DNA of 64,000 bases from Chloranthus sessilifolius (GCA_021018995.1 CM037588.1:144975725-145039724), one strand, 5' to 3'. Positions 1-10,060 are shown, numbered from the stretch's first letter. The notes: generated by a model not told the origin, from the letters alone. Program-made: numbers and translations.

Positions 1-519
1 CTCGACGGTAATAGGCTGGGACCAAACGGTGGAGATGACAGTCTTATCTTCAAATTAAAATATAATTAGATCAGTCGCTAGCGCTTCGAAGTAGATGTGT
101 TAGTGCTCATTTTACATAGCGTTGATGCTCTAACATAAAAGTCATGATGCTTAGACAAAGACGCGTTGATTCTTCGATAGGCCTATTAAAAATTGTATGG
201 AGGGAATATACTTACTCATTTCATCTGTTGGGAATTTCCCAAATAACATTCATATACGCCTAAGGTGGTGCATCAGCGTCCGGTAAAACTACCACTTTCG
301 CTCTGGCCTTCTTTTTGTGGGTTTGGGAGACCAGCTTTTCCTATCTTTTGGAGTGAGTTTACGAGAGAGGAATCGTGAAGCCTTTAGCCCGGGTCATCTC
401 ACTTCTCCTGAAAGATAATTGAACTTGGTTCTCCGCTTCTTCTTCTTCTCTCACAGAAGACCCCTCCTTGGTGCATGGTTGCATAAGGGGCTTCTTTGGC
501 TGCATAAGGGGCTTCGACT
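1..519. other. Transposon-derived spacer, no gene
   Basis: I see no convincing coding sequence. The stretch contains scattered GAAGCG / CGCTTC-type words (around 85-175) that recur at 1,465-1,600, 2,220-2,320, 10,075-10,150 and 13,990-14,470. It is therefore probably non-coding sequence of the same DNA transposon whose coding relics lie at 1,737-2,075 and 10,396-11,054. Confidence 0.4.
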
Positions 520-1110
520 TGTGCTGAGGCTTGGGCTGGGGTTTGAGTTGGGGCTTCGGCTTGGACTGGGGCTTGGGCTAGGGTTTGGGCTAGGGCTGCG
601 GCTTGTACTGAGGCTTGGGCTGGGGCTTGGACTGGGTCTTGGGCTGGGGTTTGGGCTGGGGCTTGGGCTGAGGTTTGGGCTGGGGCTTCAGCTTCGGCTT
701 GTGAAGAGGCTTGGGATGGGGCTCAGGCTCCATCTTCGCCTAGGGTTTGGGCTGGGGCTTCAACTTCTGCTTCGATTGAGGCTGAGGCTTGGGCTAGGGT
801 TTGGGCTGGGCCTTAGGCTAGGTCTTAGGCTTGGTCTTCTACTGGGGTATGGGCTAGGTTTTGGGATGGGGTTTTGGCTGGGGCTTGGACTTTATCTTGG
901 GCTGGGGTTTGGACCGAGCCTTGGGTTAGGTCTAGGGCTGGGGTTTTGACTGAGCCTTGGGTTAGGTCTAGGGCTGGGGTTTTGACTGAGCCTTGGGTTG
1001 GGGTTTGGGCTAGGCCTTGGGCTGGGGTTTGGGCTGGGGCTTGGACATGGACTTTGCCTTGGGCGTGGGCTTGGGCTTGGGCTGGGGTTCGAATGGAGGC
1101 AGACCTATGG
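520..1110. repeat. GGGCTT/GGGCTG minisatellite
   Basis: Imperfect tandem repeats of six-base words such as GGGCTT, GGGCTG and GGGTTT run for about 600 bp, including higher-order units of about 45 bp near 900-1,000. One plus-strand frame reads as Leu-Gly repeats; one minus-strand frame reads as Thr-Pro-Ala-Gln-like repeats. Several frames stay open only because the repeat lacks stop codons. It may have been a repetitive linker of the surrounding minus-strand transposon protein, but nothing beyond composition supports that. Confidence 0.8.
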
Positions 1111-1151
1111 CATTGGGGTATATATGTCTGATTATCCCCAGCCAGAGCCAA

Positions 1152-1383
1152 CCATGGATCAAAATTTTGTTCAATACCGATACGTACCGGATGATACGTA
1201 TCGGTATCGATGGTCACTGATACGGTATATTGAATGTACCATATCGGTGGTTTATATGGCATATACCAGACGATACATTCAATGTATCATCCGATACAGT
1301 CTGATACTGATACGTATCGTCCAATATGTATCGATTTTGGGCTCGGACAATACGTATCAGTTTTTTGACATTTTGATCCATGG
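1152..1383. mobile_element. MITE-like inverted-repeat element rich in GATACGTATC
   Basis: The ends are inverted copies of one another: CCATGGATCAAAAT at the left, and its reverse complement ATTTTGATCCATGG at the right. The interior is a cluster of GATACGTATC, CGGTATCG and related near-palindromes. It interrupts the end of the Leu-Gly/TPAQ minisatellite region. No coding capacity. I do not know the superfamily; a target duplication is not clear. Confidence 0.6.
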
Positions 1384-1736
1384 ACCCAACAGATTTCCCG
1401 ACACATTGCGGGCCTATAATATGATAAGAATATCAGGTCATATTTAAAAAATACTTAACATGTAGAAGCGTTCGCGCTTCATATCCGAAGCATCGACACA
1501 TCATACAAAAGCGTCGTTGCCTCCTATAGAAAAACCAGCGCTAGATATGGAGGCATCGACGCTTCATTGATAAGCATAGCCGCTTAATAGAAAAACGTCA
1601 TCACTTCATCATTGGATTTTCGTAAGCTCAGCATTTTATCCAGCATAATTTAGAAGTATACCTCGGATAGAGACGATTGTTGATTCTGAAAGAGGGTGCA
1701 CCAATCCTTAATATAACCATTCAATTTATGGTTCTC

Positions 1737-2075
1737 CTATTCCAGCTGAAGAACCTTTACCTTCAGTTGCTGGTTCTCCTTTTTCAGATGAACAACCTTT
1801 ACACGGAGGTCATTGATTGACCTCTCACAGTCTGTAATTCTTGAATCCACAGATTGCTTCCATTTTTCATCAATTTGTAGTCTTGCAGACTTATCGGATT
1901 TAAGTTCTTCTTCTTCTTCTTCTTCCTCCGCTGCCTCTTCTTCCTCTTCCTCCTCTGCCTCTTCTTCTTTTTCCTCCTCTACCTCTTTCTCGTCCAATGA
2001 GCTAATAACATTAATGTCCATTTTCTTCCTTCGCACAGTAATGGGAGGGACCGATTGTCCTTCACCCGATTCCAC
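1737..2075 (-). pseudogene. Acidic coiled-coil fragment of a plant transposon protein
   Basis: This 112-codon minus-strand frame has a basic start, then a run of Glu (residues about 30-58), then a heptad-like segment rich in Leu, Lys and Glu predicted to form a coiled coil (residues about 65-112). It continues in frame past the listed end for a few codons. Its order after the DUF1985-like fragment at 10,396-11,054, on the same strand and separated only by an inserted LTR element, suggests both were parts of one transposon protein. DUF1985/Ulp1-type plant transposons commonly carry charged coiled-coil linkers. A low-complexity shadow frame on the plus strand (poly-Ser) is rejected. Confidence 0.4.
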
Positions 2076-2323
2076 GGGTCTCTACCCTGGTCTCAGTAGG
2101 GCTTCTACCACAGGGAGGGCGCTTTCATCGGGTGTGGCCTCCAATTTTTGAATGTGGACGGCCTACAAGATGATAGATATTGCACATTATTTTTGACGGA
2201 TTAAGAAATTGGAAATGCATGATCGCTTCCTTAAGAAGTGATTGCACTCGTTATAGAAGCGGCATCGCTTCTTTTAGTAGTGGTGACATTCATATAAGAG
2301 GCGCCATCGCTTCATTTCATAGC

Positions 2324-2328
2324 GATTG
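2324..2328 (+). repeat. Target-site duplication GATTG, left copy
   Basis: GATTG directly precedes TGTGACAG, the end of the LTR element. An identical GATTG follows the other end at 10,061-10,065. A five-base duplication is what LTR-retrotransposon integrases produce, so the whole 7.7-kb composite lies between one original pair of insertion sites. Confidence 0.85.
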
Positions 2329-4457
2329 TGTGACAGCCCGAATTTCGGCATCCCAAAATCCGTGCCATCAGCACGACCTTCAGGGCCGTGCCTTACATTC
2401 ATATCATTACTCCTCATTATATATATACAGTCAAACGGTGATTGAAGCACATGCGAATACCCTAAGCAAACAATAAGAACTTATAAGTTAATTAATCCTA
2501 CCGGGCTGTTCTTGTTCCATGCCAATTCATGGACATAAGGACATACCCGAAAGTTTGATGATACTCATTCCTCCTAGGTGGTCTACCAAGTGACAGTATT
2601 TAAAACATTCAAATGAAAAGGCTCGATATACCGAGCCATACACAGTACTCTCTCTCTACTCACTATCAAAGTATGCAGCGGGTTTCCTAGAAGAATTCCT
2701 CAGGAGGAGGTTCTGACTCTTGTGAGACCGATGCCTTTGGATTTACTTCACCGAAGTCCTTGCCGTTAGTCCTTGACTGCGGCGTATAGTCTAAGGGGGT
2801 GAGCTACATCCTAGCTGTAGGAAAACAAAAGAACATATAGATTATCTCCACATATGTTAGTATCAACAACATAAATTCTCAAGAAATATTTATGTACAAC
2901 AATTTGAAGGATAAAAGTAATTCAATGACCCCCAACCAATCTTAACACAGTTTCTGTTTGATCTCTTTAAGCATTTATTTGTGAAGTTGGCGTAATCACT
3001 TAACTCTTAACTGAAGTAATCCTCGAGCACTTTAGCATCGAGCCCGGACGGGATACCCGCCATCGTCGTCCTAACTAGACAGTTATTATGTGTATCCACA
3101 GAATCGCCCAAGCCCCTTTCTCATAGGCGTGGTCTATTCTCAATCTACATCCACAGGATGTGTTACATCTATCTGGATTGGCCGCCGTCAGTCCACGGAT
3201 ATCTGCCGAGTCGATCGTGGGTATCCCGCCACGTCGGTGGGGTATACGATCAACCTTAAATAATAAAAATATCAATGTGCTTTACATATAGTTGTTCACC
3301 GTGAATGTGCTAGATATATTACATTAGGCCTTATCACATTTCTCTATTTAGTTTCTTACGCATCCACAGGATGCCCCATACTTCTATTTCAACTTTCTCT
3401 CGATTTAACCACATTATATTTCGTCACAGGGACCTCGTGATTCTTCACACTTTACACACGCACACTTATCATGAGAGTTTATAGTATATACTACTATTTA
3501 AATAGACTTTACTACGCATATGAGTTCCCAGAATAATGCACATGTTTCAAGCATACTACCTACCTCAACAATCTCAAAGCATGCTTGTCCTTAGCCGTTA
3601 TAGTGCTTCAACATACATTTAACGAGAGTTTTCTTTAGGATGGTCTAAGGTCATTTGGGGTGTAGGACAGCCGAGTTCCACTCCTTAGAATAACCAATAT
3701 TTGGTGGTCATTAGCCCTCGCTCGAGCGGCCACTTGACCTCGAGCGGTCGGTCTCTTGACTTCGCTCGAGCGGTCAAACGAGATCGCTCGAGCGGTGAAA
3801 TCGAGGTTTTAAATATTTGATGTGGACCCTCGCGGCGAGCCTCCCTTTAGTTTGGGGACGCTCGAGCGAGCCCAGAGTCTCTCTTTTCTATGTTCATCCT
3901 CGCTCGAGCGAGCCTCTTTAGACCGCTCAAGCGAGAAACACCGATTTTTGTCCATGATCAGATCGAGATCATGCTTCCATCCTTCATTTTACCTTAATCT
4001 TATATAAAGCAACATACAGCCAACATCCTTCCTACTATTTAAAACATTCCTAGGCATCTATATGTTTTTTTTTTTAACGTACCTCTGACAATGAAACACG
4101 CACAGGTTCGATTCAAGATTTGTAAACCAACTAGGCTATCCGGTCTCCCTGGTTCGTCCTCCGTCATTACCTCCGATCTCCTTGCCGAGCCAAGTTTACG
4201 CAACCCTAGTTCTCCGGGCTCCTTTCTTCCCTTTCTTTTTCCCAATAGTCTCCTCCTCTCTATTTAGGTTAGAATAGTTTTACGTAAGGACTCCTCTTCT
4301 CTCTTCTTCACTTTTATATTTATCACAATTGGGATATACTAGTGTGTTTCCCATGTACACACTTTAAGTATTTGGGTGTTTTGGTCCCTTTGTGAAACGC
4401 ATATACCTATGTGCAACGAAGTGTGCCATGCAGTATCTCAAAAATCTGGTTGTGACA
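2329..4457 (-). repeat. Complete LTR of the 7.7-kb element (3' LTR in element sense)
   Basis: It starts TGTGACAGCCCG and ends TTGTGACA on the plus strand, and is about 2.13 kb long. A polypurine tract abuts its right end, which makes it the 3' LTR of a minus-strand element. It holds short inverted repeats of the type CATCCACAGGATG (about 3,150 and 3,365) and the palindrome array at 3,717-3,930. A TATATAA word sits near 4,003. Confidence 0.8.
3717..3930. promoter_or_regulatory. CTCGCTCGAGCGAG palindrome array inside LTR
   Basis: Repeated CGCTCGAGCG cores, several extended to the 14-bp perfect palindrome CTCGCTCGAGCGAG, are spaced about 22 bp apart. The other two LTR parts carry the same array at 6,472-6,695 and 9,287-9,530, and a related array precedes each ORF3. 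Regular spacing near two helical turns would put the sites on one face of DNA, which suggests binding sites (inference). Confidence 0.65.
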
Positions 4458-4470
4458 ATCACCCCAACTT
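4458..4470 (-). other. Polypurine tract next to 3' LTR
   Basis: In the minus sense the bases AAGTTGGGGTGAT directly abut the LTR start TGTCACAACC. The same tract recurs beside the middle LTR part at 7,213-7,225. This fixes the element's direction as minus. Confidence 0.7.
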
Positions 4471-4963
4471 ATAAGATTTTAGCCCTAAAATTGATATTAT
4501 TTTCTTAACTCGGTACCACTTTTGTTATTTGACTTGCATAACAATCAGGAATTTAACTATGTAGCCGCATTTGCAGCTATCAGTGTTGGTCATACCCACA
4601 ATTTTCATACAACAAAAACAAAACAATTTCATAAAAATATCATCGATACTGATTCCACACATCTTTATCATCTACCCAAACCAAAACTTGTGCCATTCAT
4701 GCCACGATAGTTTTAATCACAAAAGAAATTTAACATCCATATCAAGTTTTCTAAATATTACATGCCAGGTGTTCGAATATTTACTATTTCCTAATCTTCT
4801 TCCCTTAGTAATTCGCGGGCCGGTACCCATCGTAAGCTCTCGTGGCCTCTGAGGCGGATGCTCCAAATATAGAATCCTCATGGCACCAACGCTACCGCAT
4901 GTAGGTTTGCACGCATGGCCCATGAGGTCGATAAGTAGCGCTTCTTGGAACCTCCGATGCAAC

Positions 4964-5995
4964 CTAATATCCCTTCCTTGTCAAGGATCTCGCATCATGC
5001 CCGTGTCGAGATGGGTATGGCTGCAATGTGGTGGACGAAGTAGTCGGTCCTGCCGGTGTTTGATGGGTGGCTGATCTGGAGACCTGCCGGTCTCTCTTCT
5101 TGGCGACGCTGGTTTGGAGGCTTTTAAGATTTCTGCTCCAGTCCTGGGCGAGGTATGGGACGACGTTGTCGGTGAGGAACAACTCGTCCTCCCGAATCCT
5201 AAATCCTCCCTTACCGTTTCGCGACTCCAAAAGTCGGGAAATCAGTCGTGCATACGGTAGTCGGTTGATAGGTGGAGGGACAACACCTCTCACATTTCTT
5301 CTGTAGGCATGCGCCATGCCTTTTATAATGACCATAGGTGCATTGATCCACCTATTGTGAAATGCGGTGTGTAGGGCTCGCAAAAACGCATCTCGGCGTT
5401 CTTGGTCATGGCCGGTGGGGTGCAAATTCTTTTTGAAAATTATGTCTAAAAGCCACATGCGCGGCGGTAGTTGTGATCGGGTGATGGACTGTCCCGAGGC
5501 GGACCTACCGCCAGTGATGTCGGAGATGATCGTTGGGAAATCTACGTTCCCAGAAAAGGGTGGTAGGATGTGTGGGCTAGGAGTGTAGATGTGGGGGCAT
5601 TTCATGGTCGAGGAGATATCGGCACATCTAAAAACTAACTCGTTACCATCGATGGTAACAAGTATGGCGTCCTCATCGATGCTCATTTGTAGGGTCTGGT
5701 AAAACAATTTCACTAGCCTCGGGTAATACCGATCCCCGAAAGGCGTAAGCAGGGTCTTAAGCTGGTTGTTGGTGAGAAAGTCCGATGTCCACTGGGTGGA
5801 CGCCGGATCTCCGAAACACGAGGGGTGTATTTCCCATTCGGCCTCAAAAATTTTTGCTCCCCACCAATCATCTAGTGTGATTGGGGCAGAGGGCGGGTTT
5901 GATGATGGTTGCGAGGTTTGTGGCGCTTTATTGCGCGCCGACGGCGATCGAATCGCCATCCGTTTCTTTGGTTGAGGGTTCGGGCTTGAGGCCAT
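4964..5995 (-). CDS. ORF3: putative plant transposon protein (retroelement-borne)
   Basis: This is an intact 343-residue frame that starts MASSPNPQPKKRM. Residues about 1-45 are basic and Pro/Ser-rich. Residues about 45-250 form a folded region with WWGAK, YYPRLVKLFYQ, a TIDG segment, and LLDIIFKKNLHPTGHDQERRD followed by a hydrophobic helix (NRWINAPMVIIKGM). The tail is polar and variable. From memory, this arrangement resembles the family catalogued as 'putative plant transposon protein' (Transposase_32-like), which accompanies Gypsy elements and has no proven activity. A degenerate second copy lies at 7,785-8,764, and a divergent homologue lies at 19,522-27,578 (shared NQLKxL, YYPRLVxLFYQ and IDG motifs). 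It has its own TATA box about 195 bp upstream (6,191-6,203) and a palindrome array just beyond. The function is unknown; the basic N-terminus would suit DNA or RNA binding (inference). Confidence 0.75.
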   Translation of the reverse strand: MASSPNPQPKKRMAIRSPSARNKAPQTSQPSSNPPSAPITLDDWWGAKIFEAEWEIHPSCFGDPASTQWTSDFLTNNQLKTLLTPFGDRYYPRLVKLFYQTLQMSIDEDAILVTIDGNELVFRCADISSTMKCPHIYTPSPHILPPFSGNVDFPTIISDITGGRSASGQSITRSQLPPRMWLLDIIFKKNLHPTGHDQERRDAFLRALHTAFHNRWINAPMVIIKGMAHAYRRNVRGVVPPPINRLPYARLISRLLESRNGKGGFRIREDELFLTDNVVPYLAQDWSRNLKSLQTSVAKKRDRQVSRSATHQTPAGPTTSSTTLQPYPSRHGHDARSLTRKGY

Positions 5996-6190
5996 TTAGT
6001 ATAAATAAGGTTGAAAAATAAAGGAAAGAGTTTAGGAATCGGTAGATTTTACCTAAGAGAGTAGTCTTAGAGGATCAGATTGTCCAAATCCGGCTGAAAT
6101 CGGACGGAAAATGTTAGAAATCGCTTGCCCTAACCCCTTGCTCGTCCCTTCTCCCTTTCGCTTGAAGATGAACAGGCGCTCTGGCCTCCG

Positions 6191-6203
6191 CCATTTTTAT
6201 AGT
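6191..6203 (-). promoter_or_regulatory. TATA box of ORF3
   Basis: On the minus strand ACTATAAAAATGG lies about 195 bp upstream of the ORF3 start, immediately downstream of the palindrome array. The same layout recurs in the second unit (8,960-8,972) and, with a different TATA word, in the 19.5-kb relative (27,802-27,814). This supports a dedicated ORF3 transcript. Confidence 0.55.
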
Positions 6204-6205
6204 TC

Positions 6206-6360
6206 CGCCTCGCTCGAGCGGTCATTAGTCCTCGCTCGAGCGAGCACAGAACTCGTTTCTCATTGTATTCCTTCTTCGCTTGCGCGGTTATAGTGCCTCG
6301 CTCGAGCGGTTATAGTGCCTCGCTCGAGCGGTTATAGTGCCTCGCTCGAGCGGTTATAGT
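6206..6360. promoter_or_regulatory. CTCGCTCGAGCG palindrome array upstream of ORF3
   Basis: Copies of CGCTCGAGCG occur with a 22-bp unit whose spacer reads GTTATAGTGC. One copy is the full palindrome CTCGCTCGAGCGAG. The array lies directly upstream of the ORF3 TATA box and runs straight into the LTR part at 6,353. A longer version precedes the second ORF3 at 8,975-9,178. Confidence 0.65.
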
Positions 6361-7212
6361 GCCTTAACCTACATTAAAAGAGAATTTACTTTAGGATGGT
6401 TTAAGGTCATTTGGGGTGTAGGACACCCGAGTTCCTCTCCTTAGAAAAACCAATATTTGAGTGGTCACCAGACCTCGCTCGCGCGGTCATTAGCCCTCGC
6501 TCGAGCGGTCTCTTGACCTCGCTCGAGCGGTCAAACGAGATCGCTCGAGCGGTTAAATCGAGCTTTTAAATTTTTGATGTGGACCCTCGCTCGAGCGAGC
6601 CTCCCTTTAGTTTCAGGGACCGCTCGAGCGAGCCCAGAGTCTCTCTTTTCTATGTTCATCCTCGCTCGAGCGAGCCTCTTTAGACCGCTCAAGCGAGAAA
6701 CACCGATTTTTGTCCATGATCAGATCGAGATCATGCTTCCATCCTTCATTTTACCTTAATCTTATATAAAGCAACATACAGCCAACATCCTTCCTACTAT
6801 TTAAAACATTCCTAGGCATCTATATGTTTTTTTTTTTTTAACGTACCTCTGACGATGAAACACGCACAGGTTCGATTTAAGATTTGTAAACCAACTAGGC
6901 TATCCGGTCTCCCTGGTTCGTCCTCCCGTCATTACCTCTGATCTCCCTTGCCGAGCCAAGTTTCTGCAACCCTAGTTCTCCCAGGCTCCTTTCTTCCCTT
7001 TCTTTTTCTCTATAGTCTCCTCCTCTCTATTTAGGTTAGAATAGTTTTACGTAAGGACTCCTCTTCTCTCTTCTTCACTTTTATATTTATCACAATTGGG
7101 ATATACTAGTGTGTTTCCCATGTACACACTTTAAGTATTTTGGTCCTTTGAAACGCATATACCTATGTAAACGGCGTGCCATGCACAGATCTCAAAAATC
7201 TGGGTTGTGACA
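6353..7212 (-). repeat. Partial LTR, middle copy
   Basis: It matches 3,597-4,457 of the complete LTR, including its own CTCGAGCG array (6,472-6,695), TATATAA word and TTGTGACA end. It lacks the first 1.27 kb. The join occurs at the word GTTATAGTGC, shared by LTR and array spacer, which suggests homology-driven recombination at that point. Confidence 0.8.
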
Positions 7213-7784
7213 ATCACCCCAACTTATAAGATTTTCGCCCTCGAAAATCGATATTATTTTCTTAACTCGGTACCACTTTTGTTATTTGACTTGCATAACA
7301 ATCAGGAATTTAACTATGTAGCCGCATTTGCAGCTATCAGTGTTGGTCATACCCACAATTTTCATACAACAAAAACAAAACAATTTCATAAAAATATCAT
7401 CGATACTGATTCCACACATCTTTATCATCTACCCAAACCAAAACTTGTGCCATTCATGCCACGATAGTTTTAATCACAAAAGAAATTTAACATCCATATC
7501 AAGTTTTCCAAATATTACATGCCAGGTGTTCGAATATTTACTATTTCCTAATCTTCTTCCTCTTCGTAGTCATCGTCGTAAATCGTCGTCCATCGCCCAC
7601 CGTGATTTGGTACTTCGTGGCGCCTCGTGGCGGTCCGGAGGCAGATGCTCCAAATATAGAATCCCTCATGGCACCGGTAGTATGTAGGTTCGCGGGTACG
7701 CATGGCCCATGAGGTCGATAAGTAGCGCTTCTTGGAACCTCTGATGCAACCTAATATCCCTTCCTTGCTGAAGGATCTCTCGCA

Positions 7785-8764
7785 TCATGCCCGTGTCAGT
7801 AGTGGGTATGGGCTGCGGAACTGTGGTGGATGAAGTAGTCGGTCCTGCCGGTGTTTGATGGGTGGCCGATCCGAGACTGCGGTCTCTCTTCTGGCGACGC
7901 TGGTTTGGAGGCTTTTAAGATTTCGCCCAGATCTGGGCGAGGTATGGGACGACGTTGTCGGTGAGGAACAACTTCGTCCTCGAATCCTAAATCCTCCCTT
8001 ACTGCTTTGCGACTCCAAAAGTCGAGAAATCGATCGTGCATACTGAGTCGGTTGATAGGTGGAGGGACGACCCCTCACATTTCTTCTATAGGCATGCGCC
8101 ATGCCTTTTATAATGACCATAGGTGCATTGATCCACCTATTGTGAAATGCGGTGTGTAGGGCTCGCAAAAATGCATCTCGACGTTCTTGGTCATGGCCGG
8201 TGGGGTGCAAATTCTTTTTGAAAATTATGTCTAAAACCCACATGCGCGGCGGTAGTTGTGATCTGGTGATGGATCGCGGCGGACCTACCGCCCTGATGTC
8301 GGAGATGATCGTTGGGAAATCGTTCGCCCGAAAAAGGGAGGTAGGATGTGTGGGCTAGGAGTGTAGATGTGGGGGCATTTCATGGTCGAGGAGATATCGG
8401 CACATCTAAAAACTAACTCGTTACCATCGATGGTAACAAGTATGGCGTCCTCATCGATGCTCATTTGTAGGGTCTGGTAAAACAATTTCACTAGCCTCGG
8501 GTAATACCGATCCCCGAAAGGCGTAAGCAGGGTCTTAAGCTGGTTGTTGGTGAGAAAGTCCGATGTCCACTGGGTGGACACCGGATCTCCGAAACACGAG
8601 GGGTGTATTTCCCATTCGGCCTCAAAAATTTTTGCTCCCCACCAATCATCTAGTGTGATTGGGGTAGAGGGCGGATTTGATGATGGTTGCGAGGTTTGTG
8701 GCGCTTTATTGCATGATCGAATCGCCATCCGTTTCTTTGGTTGAGGGTTCGGGCTTGAGGCCAT
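7785..8764 (-). pseudogene. Second ORF3 copy, frameshifted
   Basis: Near-duplicate of the ORF at 4,964-5,995: same start MASSPNPQPKKRM, WWGAK, YYPRLVKLFYQ and HPTGHDQERRD motifs. Several short insertions and deletions break the frame, notably near 8,330-8,285 and 8,060-7,930, leaving two overlapping open pieces (8,764-8,285 and 8,243-7,785). Many differences from the intact copy are losses of a few bases in G+C-rich words. They may be real decay or assembly error. Confidence 0.75.
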
Positions 8765-8959
8765 TTAGTATAAATAAGGTTGGAAAATAAAGGAAAGAGT
8801 TTAGGAATCGGTAGATTTTACCTAAGAGAGTAGTCTTAGAGGATCAGATTGTCCAAATCCGGCTGAAATCGGACGGAAAATGTTAGAAATCGCTTGCCCT
8901 AACCCCTTGCTCGTCCCTTCTCCCTTTCGCTTGAAGATGAACAGGCGCTCTGGCCTCCG

Positions 8960-9178
8960 CCATTTTTATAGTTCCGCCTCGCTCGAGCGGTCATTAGTCC
9001 TCGCTCGAGCGAGCACAGAACTCGTTTCTCATTGTATTCCTTCTTCGCTTGCACGGTTATAGTGCCTCGCTCGAGCGGTTATAGTGCCTCGCTCGAGCGC
9101 TTATAGTGCCTCGCTCGAGCGGTTATAGTGCCTCGCTCGAGCGCTTATAGTGCCTCGCTCGAGCGGTTATAGTGCCTC
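8960..9178 (-). promoter_or_regulatory. TATA box and palindrome array of the second ORF3 copy
   Basis: The TATA word ACTATAAAAATGG (8,960-8,972) is followed upstream, in the minus sense, by 22-bp units with CTCGCTCGAGCG cores. This array has more units than that of the first copy, so array length varies between copies. Confidence 0.55.
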
Positions 9179-10060
9179 AACCTACATTAAAAGAGAATTT
9201 ACTTTAGGATAGTTTAAGGTCATTTGGGGTGTAGGACACCCGAGTTCCTCTCCTTAGAAAAACCAATATTTGAGTGGTCACCAGACCTCGCTCGCGCGGT
9301 CATTAGCCCTCGCTCGAGCGGTCACTTGACCTCGCGCGAGCGGTCTCTTGACCTCGCTCGAGCGGTCAAACGAGATCGCTCGAGCGGTTAAATCGAGCTT
9401 TTAAATTTTTGATGTGGACCCTCGCTCGAGCGAGCCTCCCTTTAGTTTCAGGGACCGCTCGAGCGAGCCCAGAGTCTCTCTTTTCTATGTTCATCCTCGC
9501 TCGAGCGAGCCTCTTTAGACCGCTCAAGCAAGAAACACCGATTTTTGTCCATGATCAGATCGAGATCATGCTTCCATCCTTCATTTTACCTTAATCTTAT
9601 ATAAAGCAACATACAGCCAACATCCTTCCTACTATTTAAAACATTCCTAGGCATCTATATGTTTTTTTTTTTTAACGTACCTCTGACGATGAAACACGCA
9701 CAGGTTCGATTTAAGATTTGTAAACCAACTAGGCTATCCGGTCTCCCTGGTTCGTCCTCCCGTCATTACCTCTGATCTCCCTTGCCGAGCCAAGTTTCTG
9801 CAACCCTAGTTCTCCCAGGCTCCTTTCTTCCCTTTCTTTTTCTCTATAGTCTCCTCCTCTCTATTTAGGTTAGAATAGTTTTACGTAAGGACTCCTCTTC
9901 TCTCTTCTTCACTTTTATATTTATCACAATTGGGATATACTAGTGTGTTTCCCATGTACACACTTTAAGTATTTGGGTGTTTTGGTCCCTTTGTGAAACG
10001 CATATACCTATGTGCAACGAAGTGTGGCATGCACAGATCTCAAAAATCTGGGTTGTGACA
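9166..10060 (-). repeat. Partial LTR at the 5' end of the element
   Basis: It matches 3,597-4,457 and 6,353-7,212 and is bounded by the element terminus TTGTGACA, which abuts the GATTG duplication. It carries another CTCGAGCG array at 9,287-9,530. In element sense it is the beginning of a 5' LTR whose remaining 1.27 kb and primer-binding site are missing. Confidence 0.8.

Larger units (their letters stand above)
2329..10060 (-). mobile_element. Non-autonomous LTR element carrying two ORF3 copies
   Basis: The element is bounded by TGTGACAG and TTGTGACA and flanked by GATTG duplications. In its own (minus) sense it reads: partial LTR (10,060-9,166), ORF3 unit (8,764-7,785), partial LTR (7,212-6,353), ORF3 unit (5,995-4,964), polypurine tract, complete LTR (4,457-2,329). 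The unit 'LTR part plus ORF3' is thus tandemly repeated with a period of about 2.76-2.81 kb. There is no gag, protease, reverse transcriptase or integrase. The LTR is clearly related to that of the 19.5-kb element at 16,679-36,165 (same terminal bases, same internal CATCC/GGATG hairpins, same GTGGGTATCCCGCCA stretch). That element is therefore a candidate helper family. It split a DUF1985-type transposon. Confidence 0.8.

Noticed and set aside
419-949. 176-codon Leu-Gly repeat frame on the plus strand
   Set aside because: It is simply the translation of a six-base minisatellite; several frames on both strands stay open for the same reason.
825-1262. 145-codon minus frame with Thr-Pro-Ala-Gln repeats
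   Set aside because: It starts inside the MITE at 1,152-1,383 and runs through the minisatellite; no conserved motif.
1813-2151. Poly-serine plus-strand frame
   Set aside because: Shadow of the acidic minus-strand coiled-coil fragment.
3597-9530. Regular CTCGAGCG repeats as a possible CRISPR array
   Set aside because: Plant nuclear context, spacers nearly identical to each other, repeat only 10-14 bp and palindromic, and no cas genes.
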